From the NCBI RefSeq assembly GCF_000482465.1, contig NZ_AXVJ01000041.1:62001-126000 (forward strand): DNA of 64,000 nt, given 5' to 3'. Source of the DNA: Runella limosa DSM 17973. GTDB taxonomy: Bacteria; Bacteroidota; Bacteroidia; Cytophagales; Spirosomataceae. A model generated the notes under the pieces. That model was not told the DNA's origin. It did not search any database and saw only the letters and a program-made list of their open reading frames with translations. The translations under genes were made by a program, and so were the position numbers. The first letter of the stretch is position 1; every line of letters begins with the position of its first letter. Of this stretch, positions 51,475 through 60,869 are shown one piece after another.

Positions 51475-52533
51475 ATGGCAGACAACAAAGAACAAAAATT
51501 TAAAGCCCTGCAAACAACGCTTGAGAAGCTTGACAAAGCCTACGGAAAAGGCACAGTGATGCGTCTCAGTGACAAAAAAGTAATGGATGTCGAGGTAATT
51601 TCAACGGGTTCCGTTGGACTTGACCTTGCCCTAGGAATTGGTGGTTTGCCACGTGGACGGGTCGTAGAAATCTACGGGCCAGAATCGTCAGGTAAAACTA
51701 CACTTGCCATGCAGACCATTGCCGAAGCTCAAAAATTGGGCGGTTTGGCGGCCTTTATTGATGCAGAACACGCCTTTGACCGTGTGTATGCCCAAAAGTT
51801 GGGAATTGATACCCAAAACTTACTTATTTCGCAGCCTGACAACGGTGAACAAGCGCTCGAAATCGCCGAACATTTGATTTCGTCGGGAGCGATTGACATC
51901 ATCGTGATTGACTCCGTAGCGGCCCTTGTTCCTAAAGCGGAAATCGAAGGCGAAATGGGCGATAGCAAAATGGGTCTTCAGGCGCGTTTGATGTCGCAAG
52001 CCTTGCGTAAATTGACGGGGGTTATTAACCGTACCAATTGCTGCTGTATCTTTATCAACCAGTTACGCGATAAAATCGGCGTGATGTTTGGTAGCCCAGA
52101 AACAACTACGGGTGGTAATGCCCTCAAGTACTATTCGTCGATTCGTTTGGATATTCGTCGGATTGGACAAATCAAAGAAAGCGCCGATAATATCACTGGA
52201 AACCGTACCAAAGTGAAGGTGGTGAAAAACAAATTGGCACCTCCATTCAAAGTGGTTGAGTTCGACATTATGTACGGTGAAGGGGTCTCTAAAGTAGGAG
52301 AAATCATCGACTTAGCGGTAGAACTTGAAATCGTGAAGAAATCGGGTTCTTGGTTTAGCTACGATGGCAACCGCCTCTCACAAGGTCGTGACGCAGTGAA
52401 GCAATTATTGAAAGATAATCCTGAATTGGCCGATGAACTTGAAGCGAAAATCCGTGCAAAAGTCAACGAAGATGATGATGCACTGTTGGATACGCAACAA
52501 CCGAACATCGCCGACGACGGAACGCCAGACTAA
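51475..52533 (+). CDS. recA: RecA recombinase
   Basis: The 352-residue protein is a canonical Rec[23 protein letters not shown], Walker [29 protein letters not shown], Walker [25 protein letters not shown]-binding loop L1 region [17 protein letters not shown] and loop L2 [26 protein letters not shown]. It polymerises on single-stranded DNA to drive homologous recombination and the SOS response. The C-terminal tail is acidic, as usual. It has its own promoter and a hairpin terminator. Confidence 0.99.
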   Translation: MADNKEQKFKALQTTLEKLDKAYGKGTVMRLSDKKVMDVEVISTGSVGLDLALGIGGLPRGRVVEIYGPESSGKTTLAMQTIAEAQKLGGLAAFIDAEHAFDRVYAQKLGIDTQNLLISQPDNGEQALEIAEHLISSGAIDIIVIDSVAALVPKAEIEGEMGDSKMGLQARLMSQALRKLTGVINRTNCCCIFINQLRDKIGVMFGSPETTTGGNALKYYSSIRLDIRRIGQIKESADNITGNRTKVKVVKNKLAPPFKVVEFDIMYGEGVSKVGEIIDLAVELEIVKKSGSWFSYDGNRLSQGRDAVKQLLKDNPELADELEAKIRAKVNEDDDALLDTQQPNIADDGTPD

Positions 52534-52543
52534 GCCTGCTATC

Positions 52544-52596
52544 AACCTCCCGAAAGTTTCAAACTTTCGGGAGGTTTCAAACTTTCGGGAGGTTTT
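52544..52596 (+). terminator. recA terminator with duplicated 3' arm
   Basis: AACCTCCCGAAAGTTT is followed by two consecutive copies of AAACTTTCGGGAGGTT (52561-52576 and 52579-52594) and then T residues. Either copy can pair with the left arm, and the convergent acyl-CoA dehydrogenase gene could use it too. The same stem recurs at 56617-56652. Confidence 0.75.
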
Positions 52597-52605
52597 ATGT
52601 TGAGC

Positions 52606-53745
52606 CTAACTCAATATCTCTCTCGAAATCACCAACTTCTGAATTTCACTCGTACCTTCTCCAATGGTACATAGTTTGCAGTCGCGGTAAAATTTCTCCA
52701 CAGGATAATCTTTGGTAAAGCCATAGCCACCAAAAATCTGAACAGCTTCATTGGACACCCTACACGACACCTCCGAGGCGTAGTATTTGGCCGTAGCGCT
52801 CTGGAGCGTTACTTTTTCGTGGCGGTCTTTGCGGGTAGCGGCATCATACACGAGTAGTTTGGCGGCTTCAATTTCGGTGTGCATATCGGCAAGTTTGAAC
52901 GAAATCCCCTGAAACTGCGAAATCGGCTTGCCAAATTGCTGACGTTCTTTGGAGTAAGCCAAGGCGGCTTCAAACGCCCCAATGGCCGTGCCAAGGCTCA
53001 GGGCCGCGATGGAAATTCGTCCACCGTCCAAAATTTTGAGGGCTTGCACAAAACCTTCACCAACTTCGCCCAACACATTGCTTTCATGGACGCGGCAGTC
53101 TTCAAAAATCAATTCTGTCGTTTCCGAAGCCCGCATTCCAAGTTTGTCTTCTTTACGCCCCGCCGAAAAACCTTTTGTGCCACGTTCGATGATGAAGGCC
53201 GTGGCGCCCCGTTTGTCGCCCACTGCGCCAGTACGCGCAATCACAACGGCTACGTTGCCACTTTTTCCGTGGGTAATGAAATTTTTAGAACCATTTAAGA
53301 CCCAATAGTCACCGTCTTTAACGGCCACCGTTCGCATATTTCCTGCGTCCGAACCTGTGTTGGGTTCGGTCAATCCCCATGCGCCAATCCACTGGCCACT
53401 AGCGAGTTTGGGAAGGTAGGTTTGTTTTTGAGATTCATTTCCAAACATCAAAATGTGGTTGGTACAGAGCGAGTTGTGGGCAGCCATTGAGAGCCCAATG
53501 GCAGGGTCAACTTTGCTTAATTCGACAATCGCAGTAACATATTCTTGATAGCCCAATCCTGCACCACCATAAATTTCGGGTACCAGGATGCCCATGAGCC
53601 CTAGTTCGCCAAGTGAATGAAAAAGGTCAACGGGAAAATGCTGGGTTTCGTCCCATTCCCTGACGTAAGGTCGCATGTTGCGTTCTGCAAAATCCCGAAC
53701 CGATTGGGCAATTAATTCTTGGTTTTCTACAACTTCGGACTTCAT
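52606..53745 (-). CDS. Acyl-CoA dehydrogenase
   Basis: I use the ATG at 53745 (MKSEVVENQ); a TTG two codons earlier is less likely. The 379-residue flavoprotein shows the family motifs LGLMGILVPEIYGGAGLGYQEY, WGLTEPNTGSDAGNMRT, NGSKNFITHG, RQQFGKPISQFQGISFKLADM, QIFGGYGFTKDYPVEKFYRD and IGEGTSEIQKLVISREIL, the last carrying the catalytic Glu region. It oxidises an acyl-CoA at the alpha-beta bond in fatty-acid or branched-chain amino-acid breakdown. It is transcribed towards recA. Confidence 0.95.
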   Translation of the reverse strand: MKSEVVENQELIAQSVRDFAERNMRPYVREWDETQHFPVDLFHSLGELGLMGILVPEIYGGAGLGYQEYVTAIVELSKVDPAIGLSMAAHNSLCTNHILMFGNESQKQTYLPKLASGQWIGAWGLTEPNTGSDAGNMRTVAVKDGDYWVLNGSKNFITHGKSGNVAVVIARTGAVGDKRGATAFIIERGTKGFSAGRKEDKLGMRASETTELIFEDCRVHESNVLGEVGEGFVQALKILDGGRISIAALSLGTAIGAFEAALAYSKERQQFGKPISQFQGISFKLADMHTEIEAAKLLVYDAATRKDRHEKVTLQSATAKYYASEVSCRVSNEAVQIFGGYGFTKDYPVEKFYRDCKLCTIGEGTSEIQKLVISREILS

Positions 53746-54122
53746 ATTCAAAAGCGATTAAAGGAATAGTGTTGAATGAAAGAATCTCAATCTAAGATTA
53801 TTCAATGATTATGCCAAGCAATAATGAGCGAACGGTAAGAGGTAGAAAAATAAAAGATTACGCAAACGTTTTCGGAAGCGTAAATGAATACTTCAAAACG
53901 CGAGTGTCGCAAATTTTTATTTGTTGTTATAACAATTTTTAGAGTAATAATTTTTTTGAAAAATCATTAAAAGAACCGCAAAATCAATTGTTACTCTACA
54001 AATTTGTGGAAGATTGGAAGGGATTGAAGAATTTATTCTAATTTTGGAGCTGTTTTGTTGGACTCGAAAAAATACAATTTTGAAGAGCCGCACATGAAAA
54101 CTAACAACCAAAGCATTTATCT
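53746..54122. promoter_or_regulatory. AT-rich divergent spacer with UDP-glucose dehydrogenase promoter
   Basis: No gene is visible. TAATTTTG (54039-54046), an exact -7 consensus, is preceded by TTG at 54014-54016 with a 22-base spacer. The dehydrogenase ATG follows 77 bases later. Confidence 0.5.
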
Positions 54123-55439
54123 ATGAAAATCGCTGTAGTAGGAACTGGCTATGTAGGACTCGTAACAGGAACTTGTTTTGCAGAGACGGGTGTACAAGTA
54201 TGTTGTATCGACATTGATGTAAAAAAAGTTGAAAAGCTGAACAACGGAATTATCCCCATTTACGAACCTGGCTTGGATGTCCTTTTTCATCGAAACGTAG
54301 CCGAGGGTCGTTTGAAATTTACCACCGATTTGGTCGAAGGTATCAAAGGCGCTTCGGTAATTTTCTTGGCCTTGCCAACGCCTCCAGGAGAAGATGGTTC
54401 GGCAGATTTGAAATATATCTTGAAAGTGGCCGATGATTTGGGGCAAATTATGACTGAATATGCCGTCATCGTCGATAAAAGTACTGTCCCAGTGGGCACA
54501 GCCGAAAAAGTAAGCGCCGCCGTGGCCAAAAACGCAAAAGTGGAATACGACGTAGTATCAAACCCTGAGTTTTTGCGTGAAGGTGTGGCTGTTGAAGACT
54601 TTATGAAGCCAGACCGCGTGGTGATTGGGACAAAGTCGGAACGGGCTAAGAAAGTAATGGAGAAATTGTACGCTCCGTTGGTGCGCCAAGGAAATCCCGT
54701 GATTTTTATGGACGAGCGCTCGGCCGAAATGAGCAAATACGCCGCCAACTCGTTTTTGGCGATGAAAATTACGTTTATGAACGAAATCGCCAACTTGTGC
54801 GAATTGGCAGGAGCTGATGTTGACAATGTGCGTAAAGGAATTGGAACCGACAGCCGCATTGGAAAACGTTTCTTGTTTGCAGGAATTGGTTACGGTGGAA
54901 GCTGCTTCCCGAAAGATGTTCAGGCACTTGCCAAAACATCGGAAGAATATAAGTACGATTTCAAAGTGTTGAAATCAGTAATGGAAGTAAACCAAGACCA
55001 AAAAACGAAACTTATCCCCGTCGTTAAAAAACATTTTGACGGAGATTTGAAAGGAAAAACAATTGCCGTTTGGGGACTTTCGTTCAAGCCATATACCGAC
55101 GATATTCGTGAGGCGCCAGCGTTGGAAAATATCAATATTTTGTTGGAAGAAGGCGCAAAAGTGATTGCCTACGACCCAGAAGGGATGGAAAACGTGAAAA
55201 ACTACGTATTGGGTAACAAAATTACGTATGCACACACGCCGTACGCAGCCTTGGACGATGCCGATGCGTTGATGATTTTCACCGAGTGGCCGCAATTCCG
55301 CACGCCAGAGTTTGAAAAAATGGCGTTGTTGATGAAAAACAAATTGATTTTCGACGGTCGTAACGTTTACGAATTAGACCAAATGAAAGAACTAGGATTT
55401 ACCTATTACAGCATTGGTCGTGAGGTGGTGAGAGCCTAA
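54123..55439 (+). CDS. ugd: UDP-glucose 6-dehydrogenase
   Basis: The 438-residue protein has the N-terminal NAD-binding motif MKIAVVGTGYVGLVTG, the helix-capping IDIDVKKVEKLNNG, IYEPGLDVL and the catalytic-cysteine loop GIGYGGSCFPKDVQAL. The C-terminal domain contains AVWGLSFKPYTDDIREAPALENI. It oxidises UDP-glucose to UDP-glucuronate in two NAD-dependent steps. The decarboxylase gene follows, so the pair makes UDP-xylose for polysaccharide synthesis. A terminator lies between them and each has its own promoter. Confidence 0.97.
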   Translation: MKIAVVGTGYVGLVTGTCFAETGVQVCCIDIDVKKVEKLNNGIIPIYEPGLDVLFHRNVAEGRLKFTTDLVEGIKGASVIFLALPTPPGEDGSADLKYILKVADDLGQIMTEYAVIVDKSTVPVGTAEKVSAAVAKNAKVEYDVVSNPEFLREGVAVEDFMKPDRVVIGTKSERAKKVMEKLYAPLVRQGNPVIFMDERSAEMSKYAANSFLAMKITFMNEIANLCELAGADVDNVRKGIGTDSRIGKRFLFAGIGYGGSCFPKDVQALAKTSEEYKYDFKVLKSVMEVNQDQKTKLIPVVKKHFDGDLKGKTIAVWGLSFKPYTDDIREAPALENINILLEEGAKVIAYDPEGMENVKNYVLGNKITYAHTPYAALDDADALMIFTEWPQFRTPEFEKMALLMKNKLIFDGRNVYELDQMKELGFTYYSIGREVVRA

Positions 55440-55459
55440 TTTTTTTGGATATAAATACA

Positions 55460-55500
55460 AAAACGAGTGCCGTGATTGAGTCAACCAAGGCACTCGTTTT
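55460..55500 (+). terminator. Terminator after UDP-glucose dehydrogenase
   Basis: AAAACGAGTGCC (55460-55471) pairs with GGCACTCGTTTT (55489-55500), followed by T residues. Confidence 0.8.
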
Positions 55501-55564
55501 TTATGCCTTCTGTTTGAGTTTTATAAGTTAAAAAGCTAAGTTTTAGAAACCGAATGGGTTTTTG

Positions 55565-55572
55565 TACTTTTG
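55565..55572 (+). promoter_or_regulatory. -7 element for the UDP-glucuronate decarboxylase gene
   Basis: TACTTTTG is an exact TAnnTTTG match 56 bases before the ATG at 55629. The -33 region is only a T-rich TTTTAG, so it is a weaker match. Confidence 0.45.
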
Positions 55573-55628
55573 CAACTCGAAAATAATTCACTGATTAACC
55601 GAATCAAACATTCTTATATTTTCCCCAA

Positions 55629-56603
55629 ATGAAAAGAGTTTTAATCACTGGTGCGGCGGGCTTCTTGGGTTCGCATTTGTGCGATAGATTTATCAAAGAA
55701 GGTTATTACGTTATTGCGATGGACAATCTTGTGACGGGCGACCTTCGCAATATCGAGCACTTGCGTTCTAACCCCAACTTTGAATTTATTCACCACGATA
55801 TTTCAAAGCACATCGTTATTGATGGAGAATTGCACTACATCCTCAATTTTGCCTCGCCAGCAAGCCCCATTGATTATTTGAAAATCCCCATCCAAACCCT
55901 CAAAGTAGGTTCGTTGGGTACGCACAACTGCCTTGGCTTGGCACGTGCAAAAGGTGCTCGTATCTTGGTAGCTTCTACTTCGGAAGTGTATGGTGATCCA
56001 TTGGTTCACCCACAAAACGAAGATTATTGGGGACACGTAAATCCTGTGGGTTACCGTGGCTGCTACGACGAAGCAAAACGTTTTCAGGAAGCAATCACGA
56101 TGGCGTATCACCGTCACCACGGTGTAGAAACACGCATCGTTCGTATTTTTAACACCTACGGCCCACGGATGCGATTGAACGACGGACGGGTATTGCCTGC
56201 ATTCATCGGGCAAGCACTTCGCGGGGAAGACCTGACGGTGTTTGGAGATGGGTCGCAAACGCGCTCTTTCTGCTACGTTGATGACCTTGTGGAAGGGATT
56301 TACCGTTTGTTGTTGAGCGATCACGCCATGCCAGTAAACGTAGGTAACCCAGCCGAAATCACGATTGGTGAATTTGCCGAAGAAATCATCAAATTGACAG
56401 GAACAACTCAAAAAGTAATCTACAAACCACTTCCACAAGACGATCCAAAGCAGCGTCAGCCAGACATTACATTGGCGAAAGAAGTGTTAGGATGGGAGCC
56501 AAAAGTGTCGCGTGCAGAAGGATTAAAAATTACGTACGACTACTTCAAAAATCTTCCTGAAGACCGTTTGTACGAAGAAACGCACCACAGAGAGTTTAAC
56601 TAA
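55629..56603 (+). CDS. UDP-glucuronate decarboxylase (UDP-xylose synthase)
   Basis: The 324-residue extended SDR protein has the NAD motif [29 protein letters not shown], the TSEVYGDP motif and the catalytic YxxxK in [18 protein letters not shown] follows, then [18 protein letters not shown] and [28 protein letters not shown]. These match UXS enzymes, which oxidise and decarboxylate UDP-glucuronate to UDP-xylose. It is preceded by the dehydrogenase that supplies its substrate. Confidence 0.95.
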   Translation: MKRVLITGAAGFLGSHLCDRFIKEGYYVIAMDNLVTGDLRNIEHLRSNPNFEFIHHDISKHIVIDGELHYILNFASPASPIDYLKIPIQTLKVGSLGTHNCLGLARAKGARILVASTSEVYGDPLVHPQNEDYWGHVNPVGYRGCYDEAKRFQEAITMAYHRHHGVETRIVRIFNTYGPRMRLNDGRVLPAFIGQALRGEDLTVFGDGSQTRSFCYVDDLVEGIYRLLLSDHAMPVNVGNPAEITIGEFAEEIIKLTGTTQKVIYKPLPQDDPKQRQPDITLAKEVLGWEPKVSRAEGLKITYDYFKNLPEDRLYEETHHREFN

Positions 56604-56616
56604 TAGCAGAAATTCT

Positions 56617-56652
56617 AACCTCCCGAAAGTTTGGCTTTCGGGAGGTTTTTTT
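56617..56652 (+). terminator. Terminator after UDP-xylose synthase
   Basis: AACCTCCCGAAAG (56617-56629) and CTTTCGGGAGGTT (56635-56647) pair perfectly around a 5-base loop and are followed by a T run. The stem is the same as at recA (52544-52596). Confidence 0.85.
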
Positions 56653-56656
56653 ATAT

Positions 56657-57484
56657 CTATTTGGACGCAGGTATCTCACTCACATCCACCCGATTTTTGT
56701 CTTTGTTCCAAAAAAGTCGGTATTTTTTCCCCGAATCAATTTTGTATTCTTCCGTGACTTTATCTAGGGTACTAACCCGCATATACACTTGTGTATCAGC
56801 TAGTTTAAACTCCGCTCGTTTTTTGGAAGGCAAAAAGAACGCTTGCCAGTTGAGGCGGTCACCGCTAACTTCGTAGGCTACTTCGCCGTTGAGTTCGTTT
56901 TGGAGTGAAAACGGAAAACGGTCATTGACAGGGTCTTCGATGACATCGGCCAATGAAACAACTTCTACTTTGATAGAACCAAGTTTTCGTTTTCCAAGCG
57001 GTTTGACGGCAATATAAACTTCGTCGCCACGGCATCCTTCCAACTTCCCAACGCTACTCTGGGTGCTGTCAATCTTAAAACAAGGAGAGGCTTCTTTGCC
57101 ATCGATAAATTGTTGGGCCGATTTGGCATCGGTAAAAACGCCAACCGCTACTTTAAAATTGGCATTTGAAGCCAACGAATGTTTGTCAAATGAATAGTCC
57201 GTCTTGGTCAAGGTATCAGGATTTACCAATCGAAGGGTTTCGTACAAACGAGAGGAAGTATTGACTTTTTCGGGTTGAAAAACGCTGATACGATAAAAAG
57301 AAGTAGTAGTACCTTTCAAAAGGGATACTTTTACGGGGGTATTTTTGGCCAATACTTTATTGACAACGTTGGGAGGAACCAAGTTGACGTAGTCAATAAT
57401 CACCTCTTGGAGCATTTTCTGCGCCGAAGCCTGAAGGTGAACCAAAACAGAACACAGCAGGCTTGTAAAGAATATTTTTTTCAT
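56657..57484 (-). CDS. Hypothetical secreted protein
   Basis: I start at the ATG at 57484, which opens a signal peptide (MKKIFFTSLLCSVLVHLQASAQ); twelve upstream codons are unlikely. The mature protein of about 250 residues is beta-rich with regularly spaced charged strands (VKVSLLKGTTTSFYRISVFQ, FKVAVGVFTDAKSAQQFIDG, RFPFSLQNELNGEVAYEVSG) and ends KKYRLFWNKDKNRVDVSEI. It resembles no family I can name. It is divergent from the PAP2 gene, with 75 bases between starts. Confidence 0.65.
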   Translation of the reverse strand: MKKIFFTSLLCSVLVHLQASAQKMLQEVIIDYVNLVPPNVVNKVLAKNTPVKVSLLKGTTTSFYRISVFQPEKVNTSSRLYETLRLVNPDTLTKTDYSFDKHSLASNANFKVAVGVFTDAKSAQQFIDGKEASPCFKIDSTQSSVGKLEGCRGDEVYIAVKPLGKRKLGSIKVEVVSLADVIEDPVNDRFPFSLQNELNGEVAYEVSGDRLNWQAFFLPSKKRAEFKLADTQVYMRVSTLDKVTEEYKIDSGKKYRLFWNKDKNRVDVSEIPASK

Positions 57485-57547
57485 AAAAACGGCAAGTTTC
57501 TGAACCCTTAGACAACGCAAAGATGGGGAAAATATTTTCTGTACCTC

Positions 57548-57555
57548 TATCTTTG
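57548..57555 (+). promoter_or_regulatory. -7 element directly upstream of the PAP2 gene
   Basis: TATCTTTG is an exact consensus match only 4 bases before the ATG at 57560, which would give a leaderless message if used. No TTG is visible at the usual upstream distance. Confidence 0.4.
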
Positions 57556-57559
57556 CGCC

Positions 57560-58174
57560 ATGAACTTTATTCGACTGCTTCGCACAAACTGGCCTTTTGC
57601 TCTGACTTACGGGGTATTATTAATAGGATTGGGTATTTGTCAGGTTCTTTACCGACAAGGAATTATTTCGCTGGAAATCAATCGCTACAACAGTGCTTTC
57701 GCTGATACCTTCTTTAAATACGTTACCCACCTTGGCGACGGAGTTTTTTGCGTTGGGGTAGGAGTCGGGTTATTGTTTCGCGCCCGTAAGAAAGGCTATT
57801 TGGTGATTGGGGCTTACGCTATTTCTGGGATATTGGCACAGCTTATCAAAAATTTTGTTTTTCCAAAAGAACCGCGTCCAGTGGAATATTTTGCGGGGAT
57901 GATGCAGTCGTTACACACGGTGCCAGGCGTAGAACTGAGCCACTGGAATAGTTTTCCGTCGGGACACACAACCTCAGCCTTTGCCTTGTTTGCCTTGTTG
58001 GCTTTGTGGACACCCAAGCCTTGGTTGAAGGTCGGTTGCTTAGTAATGGCCTGTGCCATAGGTTTCTCAAGAATGTATTTACTCCAACATTTTATGGTAG
58101 ATGTTTACGTGGGGTCATTATTGGGGACACTCACTGCTTGGGGATTAGCCTTGAAATTTAACGAAATAGCTTAG
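57560..58174 (+). CDS. PAP2-family membrane phosphatase
   Basis: The 204-residue protein has five or six transmembrane segments and the three phosphatase motifs in order: KEPRPVEYF (KxxxxxxRP type), PSGHTTSAFALFALL and SRMYLLQHFMVDVYVG (SRxxxxxHxxxD). It dephosphorylates a lipid phosphate such as undecaprenyl pyrophosphate or a phosphatidate at the membrane. It is followed after 32 bases by the GT39-type transferase, which uses polyprenyl-phosphate sugars, so recycling of the carrier lipid is a sensible inference. Confidence 0.9.
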   Translation: MNFIRLLRTNWPFALTYGVLLIGLGICQVLYRQGIISLEINRYNSAFADTFFKYVTHLGDGVFCVGVGVGLLFRARKKGYLVIGAYAISGILAQLIKNFVFPKEPRPVEYFAGMMQSLHTVPGVELSHWNSFPSGHTTSAFALFALLALWTPKPWLKVGCLVMACAIGFSRMYLLQHFMVDVYVGSLLGTLTAWGLALKFNEIA

Positions 58175-58206
58175 TGTTTTAACTTCGATTTTAAAAGAGA
58201 CTACGA

Positions 58207-59931
58207 ATGAAAAATATAAAACTCGAAAATCCGTGGGTCATCGCATTTCTTGCGGTTGCTTTTTTTGTGCCCTATTTGGGCCAAACCCATTTGTTTGATT
58301 GGGATGAAATCAACTTTGCCGAATCTGCCCGCGAGATGCTCGTTTCGGGGAATTATTTACGCGTGCAAGTTGATTTTCAGCCTTTTTGGGAAAAGCCACC
58401 GCTGTTTTTTTGGTTACAGGCTTTATCGATGAAGGTGTTTGGCATCAACGAGTTTGCCGCCCGTTTTCCCAACGTCGTTGTGGGCGTTTTTACCTTATTA
58501 ACCTTCTATTTTTTAGGAAAACGCTTGGTTGATAGCCGCTTTGGGTTTTTGTGGGCGTTGGTTTATTTGGGGTCTGTTACACCGCATTTGTATTTTAAAT
58601 CGGGGATTATCGACCCTTGGTTCAATTACTTTATGTTTTTGAGCGTGGTTAATTTTTCGTTTCCAGACGCTAAAAATACTGCAAAAAGTTTCTTGTTGGC
58701 GGGCATTTTTGCGGGACTCGCCGTTTGGACCAAAGGCCCTGTGGGGGTGGGCGTACCCACACTCGTTTTGGCGGCGCTTTGGGTGATTCAACAAGTTCAA
58801 AAGAAAAATAACCAAACAACAATTGGTGATTATTCCATTAAAAACCTGCTGATTTATGCCATCACGGCGGGTGTTTTTACGATTGGGTGGATGTTGGCCA
58901 TTATTATGGAAAGCGGCTGGGCTACTTTTGTCGCATTCTTGCAGTACCTCTATCGCCTCGGTGCTACTTCGGAAGCCGACCACGGACAGCCGTTTTATTA
59001 TCACTTTGTGGTCGTACTGATTGGCTGTTTTCCCATTTCGGTGATTGGTCTAAAATACGTAGCAGTAGCTTTTAAACCGTTGATTGCGAGGTGGAAATCG
59101 CAGATGGTTGACAAAATGACGCTACCCATGCCCGCGTTTTCGTTGCCGATGTTGTGCTTGTTTTGGGTGGTGATGATTGTATTTTCTATTGTCAAAACCA
59201 AAATTGTACATTACAGTTCGATGGCCTATTTTCCGCTTTCTTACCTTGCGGCGTTGTGGCTGCACCAGTGGCTCAAAGGAGAAGTTGTGTGGCCAAGATG
59301 GATGACAGTTATGGTATTGTTGATTGGGTTTATTTTGTCGTTGGTGCTGACCTTGGTTCCGTTGATTGGTATGAATCCAACGGCTTTTATCCCTTACATT
59401 GATGACAAATTTGCGGTTGCCAATTTACAAGCACCTGTCGAATGGGCTGGAAATGAGTGGCTTTGGGGCGTGCTTTATTTTGGGGCGATTTGTGTTGCTT
59501 TGGTACGTTGGAAAAAACAAAAGCAGTTGGCTATTCGTATTCTGTTTTTTAGCACGGCACTGTTGATGTTTTTTTATACGGCGAATGTTGTTCCCAAGAT
59601 TGAGGGTTATACCCAACGCACTGTGATTGATTTTTATGAAGCTAAAAAAGGACAAGATGTATATGTTTGGCCGATTGGAAACCGAAGTTATGCACAGTTC
59701 TTTTACTTCAAAAAGCCGATGGGAGTGCGCCCCGAAGCGAGTGATGAAGAATGGCTGTTGAATGGCCCAGTGGACAAGCCAACGTTTCTGATTGCCCGTA
59801 TCGACCGTGCTGACGCCTATCGCGCAAACCCAAATTTAGAGTTCTTGAAGGAAGAAAACGGTTTTGTGTTTTTCCGAAGAAAACCCGATTATCAGAAGAT
59901 TATTGAATCGGTACGGAAATTAGATCAGTAA
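58207..59931 (+). CDS. GT39/ArnT-like polyprenyl-phosphate-dependent glycosyltransferase
   Basis: The 574-residue protein has about 12 transmembrane segments. The first periplasmic loop carries the acidic motif LFDWDEINFAESAREML and the following FWEKPPLFFWLQALSMKVFGINEFAARFPN, which define the PMT/ArnT (GT39, GT83) clan. NTAKSFLLAGIFAGLAVWTKGPVGVG follows. These enzymes transfer a sugar from a polyprenyl phosphate to lipid A, protein or another acceptor on the outer face of the inner membrane. The acceptor is unknown here. UDP-xylose genes lie upstream, but a link is not proven. Confidence 0.9.
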   Translation: MKNIKLENPWVIAFLAVAFFVPYLGQTHLFDWDEINFAESAREMLVSGNYLRVQVDFQPFWEKPPLFFWLQALSMKVFGINEFAARFPNVVVGVFTLLTFYFLGKRLVDSRFGFLWALVYLGSVTPHLYFKSGIIDPWFNYFMFLSVVNFSFPDAKNTAKSFLLAGIFAGLAVWTKGPVGVGVPTLVLAALWVIQQVQKKNNQTTIGDYSIKNLLIYAITAGVFTIGWMLAIIMESGWATFVAFLQYLYRLGATSEADHGQPFYYHFVVVLIGCFPISVIGLKYVAVAFKPLIARWKSQMVDKMTLPMPAFSLPMLCLFWVVMIVFSIVKTKIVHYSSMAYFPLSYLAALWLHQWLKGEVVWPRWMTVMVLLIGFILSLVLTLVPLIGMNPTAFIPYIDDKFAVANLQAPVEWAGNEWLWGVLYFGAICVALVRWKKQKQLAIRILFFSTALLMFFYTANVVPKIEGYTQRTVIDFYEAKKGQDVYVWPIGNRSYAQFFYFKKPMGVRPEASDEEWLLNGPVDKPTFLIARIDRADAYRANPNLEFLKEENGFVFFRRKPDYQKIIESVRKLDQ

Positions 59932-59948
59932 TTGATTTAAACATATTC

Positions 59949-60172
59949 CCAGCCTCGGAGAGGCCCAACATTTGTAGAGGTTGGATAGATATTACCAGCC
60001 TCGGAGAGGCTCAACATTTGTAGAGGTTGGATAAATATTATCAGCCTCGGAGAGGCTCAACATTTGTAGAGGTTAATAGATATGACCAGCCTCGGAGAGG
60101 CTCAACATTTGTAGAAACATTTGTATGGGTTAATAGATATTACCAGCCTCGGAGAGGCCCAACATTTGTAGA
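59949..60172. repeat. Five-copy tandem repeat (~46 bp unit)
   Basis: Copies start at 59949, 59995, 60041, 60086 and 60143. Each begins with CCAGCCTCGGAGAGGC (copy 3 TCAGCC) and continues YCAACATTTGTAGAGGTT. Each core GCCTC-GGA-GAGGC can form a hairpin. The last interval is 57 bases because of a small insertion. The array fills the spacer between the glycosyltransferase and TetR genes. The copies are near identical throughout, so it is not a CRISPR array. Confidence 0.85.
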
Positions 60173-60226
60173 ATTTGTCGGCGTAAAATTTGTTTATTCA
60201 AAATGAAATTATTTGTTTTGTGCCAA

Positions 60227-60246
60227 GTTTAACCAAATGGTTAAAC
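60227..60246. promoter_or_regulatory. TetR-type operator upstream of the regulator gene
   Basis: GTTTAACCAAATGGTTAAAC has perfect 9-base arms and a 2-base centre, ending 13 bases before the ATG at 60260. A near copy (18 of 20 bases) lies at 61054-61073. Confidence 0.7.
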
Positions 60247-60259
60247 CATTGAATAAATC

Positions 60260-60862
60260 ATGTCAGAACTAGATTTAACAACAGAAGAGAAAATTTTGAA
60301 AGCGGCCGAGACCATTTTTTTGCGAGATGGCTACGACGGCTCAAGGATGCAGGACATAGCTAACGAAGCAGGAATCAATAAAGCATTGTTGCATTACTAT
60401 TTCCGATCAAAGGATAAGTTATTTGAACACGTTTTTGATAAAAAAATTGGCATATTTTTTCCGAAAGCCGATGGTGTTTTTGATTTGGATATTGACTTTG
60501 CAGACAAAATTGGGCTCATCATAGAAGGATATATCAACCTTTTGAGGGAGAATCCCTACTTGCCTTTGTTTGTTTTGAATACGGTTAATAATCCAGAAAA
60601 GTCAGATTTTATCAAAAAACTACCAGTCGGATTGATGCAGAAAATAGCATTAAACTACTTTGTGGAACTCCAAAAAGGCAAAGTTCGTAGCATTAACCCT
60701 ATGCAATTTGTGATATCTATCATGGGAATGTGTGCATTTCCATTTTTGGCACGCCCAATTTTATTGAGTGCGTTTGGGGCAGATAAAGAGGCATTTGATG
60801 TACTGATGAAACAGAGGATTGAAGAGTTGAAGTTGTATGTAAAGCTAATTTTAACTCCGTAA
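60260..60862 (+). CDS. TetR-family transcriptional regulator
   Basis: The protein has 200 residues. The N-terminal helix-turn-helix is standard (EEKILKAAETIFLRDGYDGSRMQDIANEAGINKALLHYYFRSKDKLFEHVF). The C-terminal ligand domain is divergent (LIIEGYINLLRENPYLPLFVLNTV, QFVISIMGMCAFPFLARP). It precedes a TolC-HlyD-ABC efflux operon, and matching palindromes lie before its own start and before the tolC start. It is therefore probably an autoregulated repressor of the pump, released by a pump substrate. Confidence 0.93.
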   Translation: MSELDLTTEEKILKAAETIFLRDGYDGSRMQDIANEAGINKALLHYYFRSKDKLFEHVFDKKIGIFFPKADGVFDLDIDFADKIGLIIEGYINLLRENPYLPLFVLNTVNNPEKSDFIKKLPVGLMQKIALNYFVELQKGKVRSINPMQFVISIMGMCAFPFLARPILLSAFGADKEAFDVLMKQRIEELKLYVKLILTP

Positions 60863-60869
60863 ACGTATC

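Noticed and set aside
55629-56603. UDP-apiose synthase that would link to the putative apiose locus
   Set aside because: The motifs ([19 protein letters not shown]) fit ordinary UDP-xylose synthase, and the gene pairs with UDP-glucose dehydrogenase about 15 kb from the sugar locus. Nothing specific to apiose formation is visible.
59949-60172. Possible CRISPR array
   Set aside because: The units are nearly identical over their full length, including the parts that would be spacers, and no cas genes are nearby.
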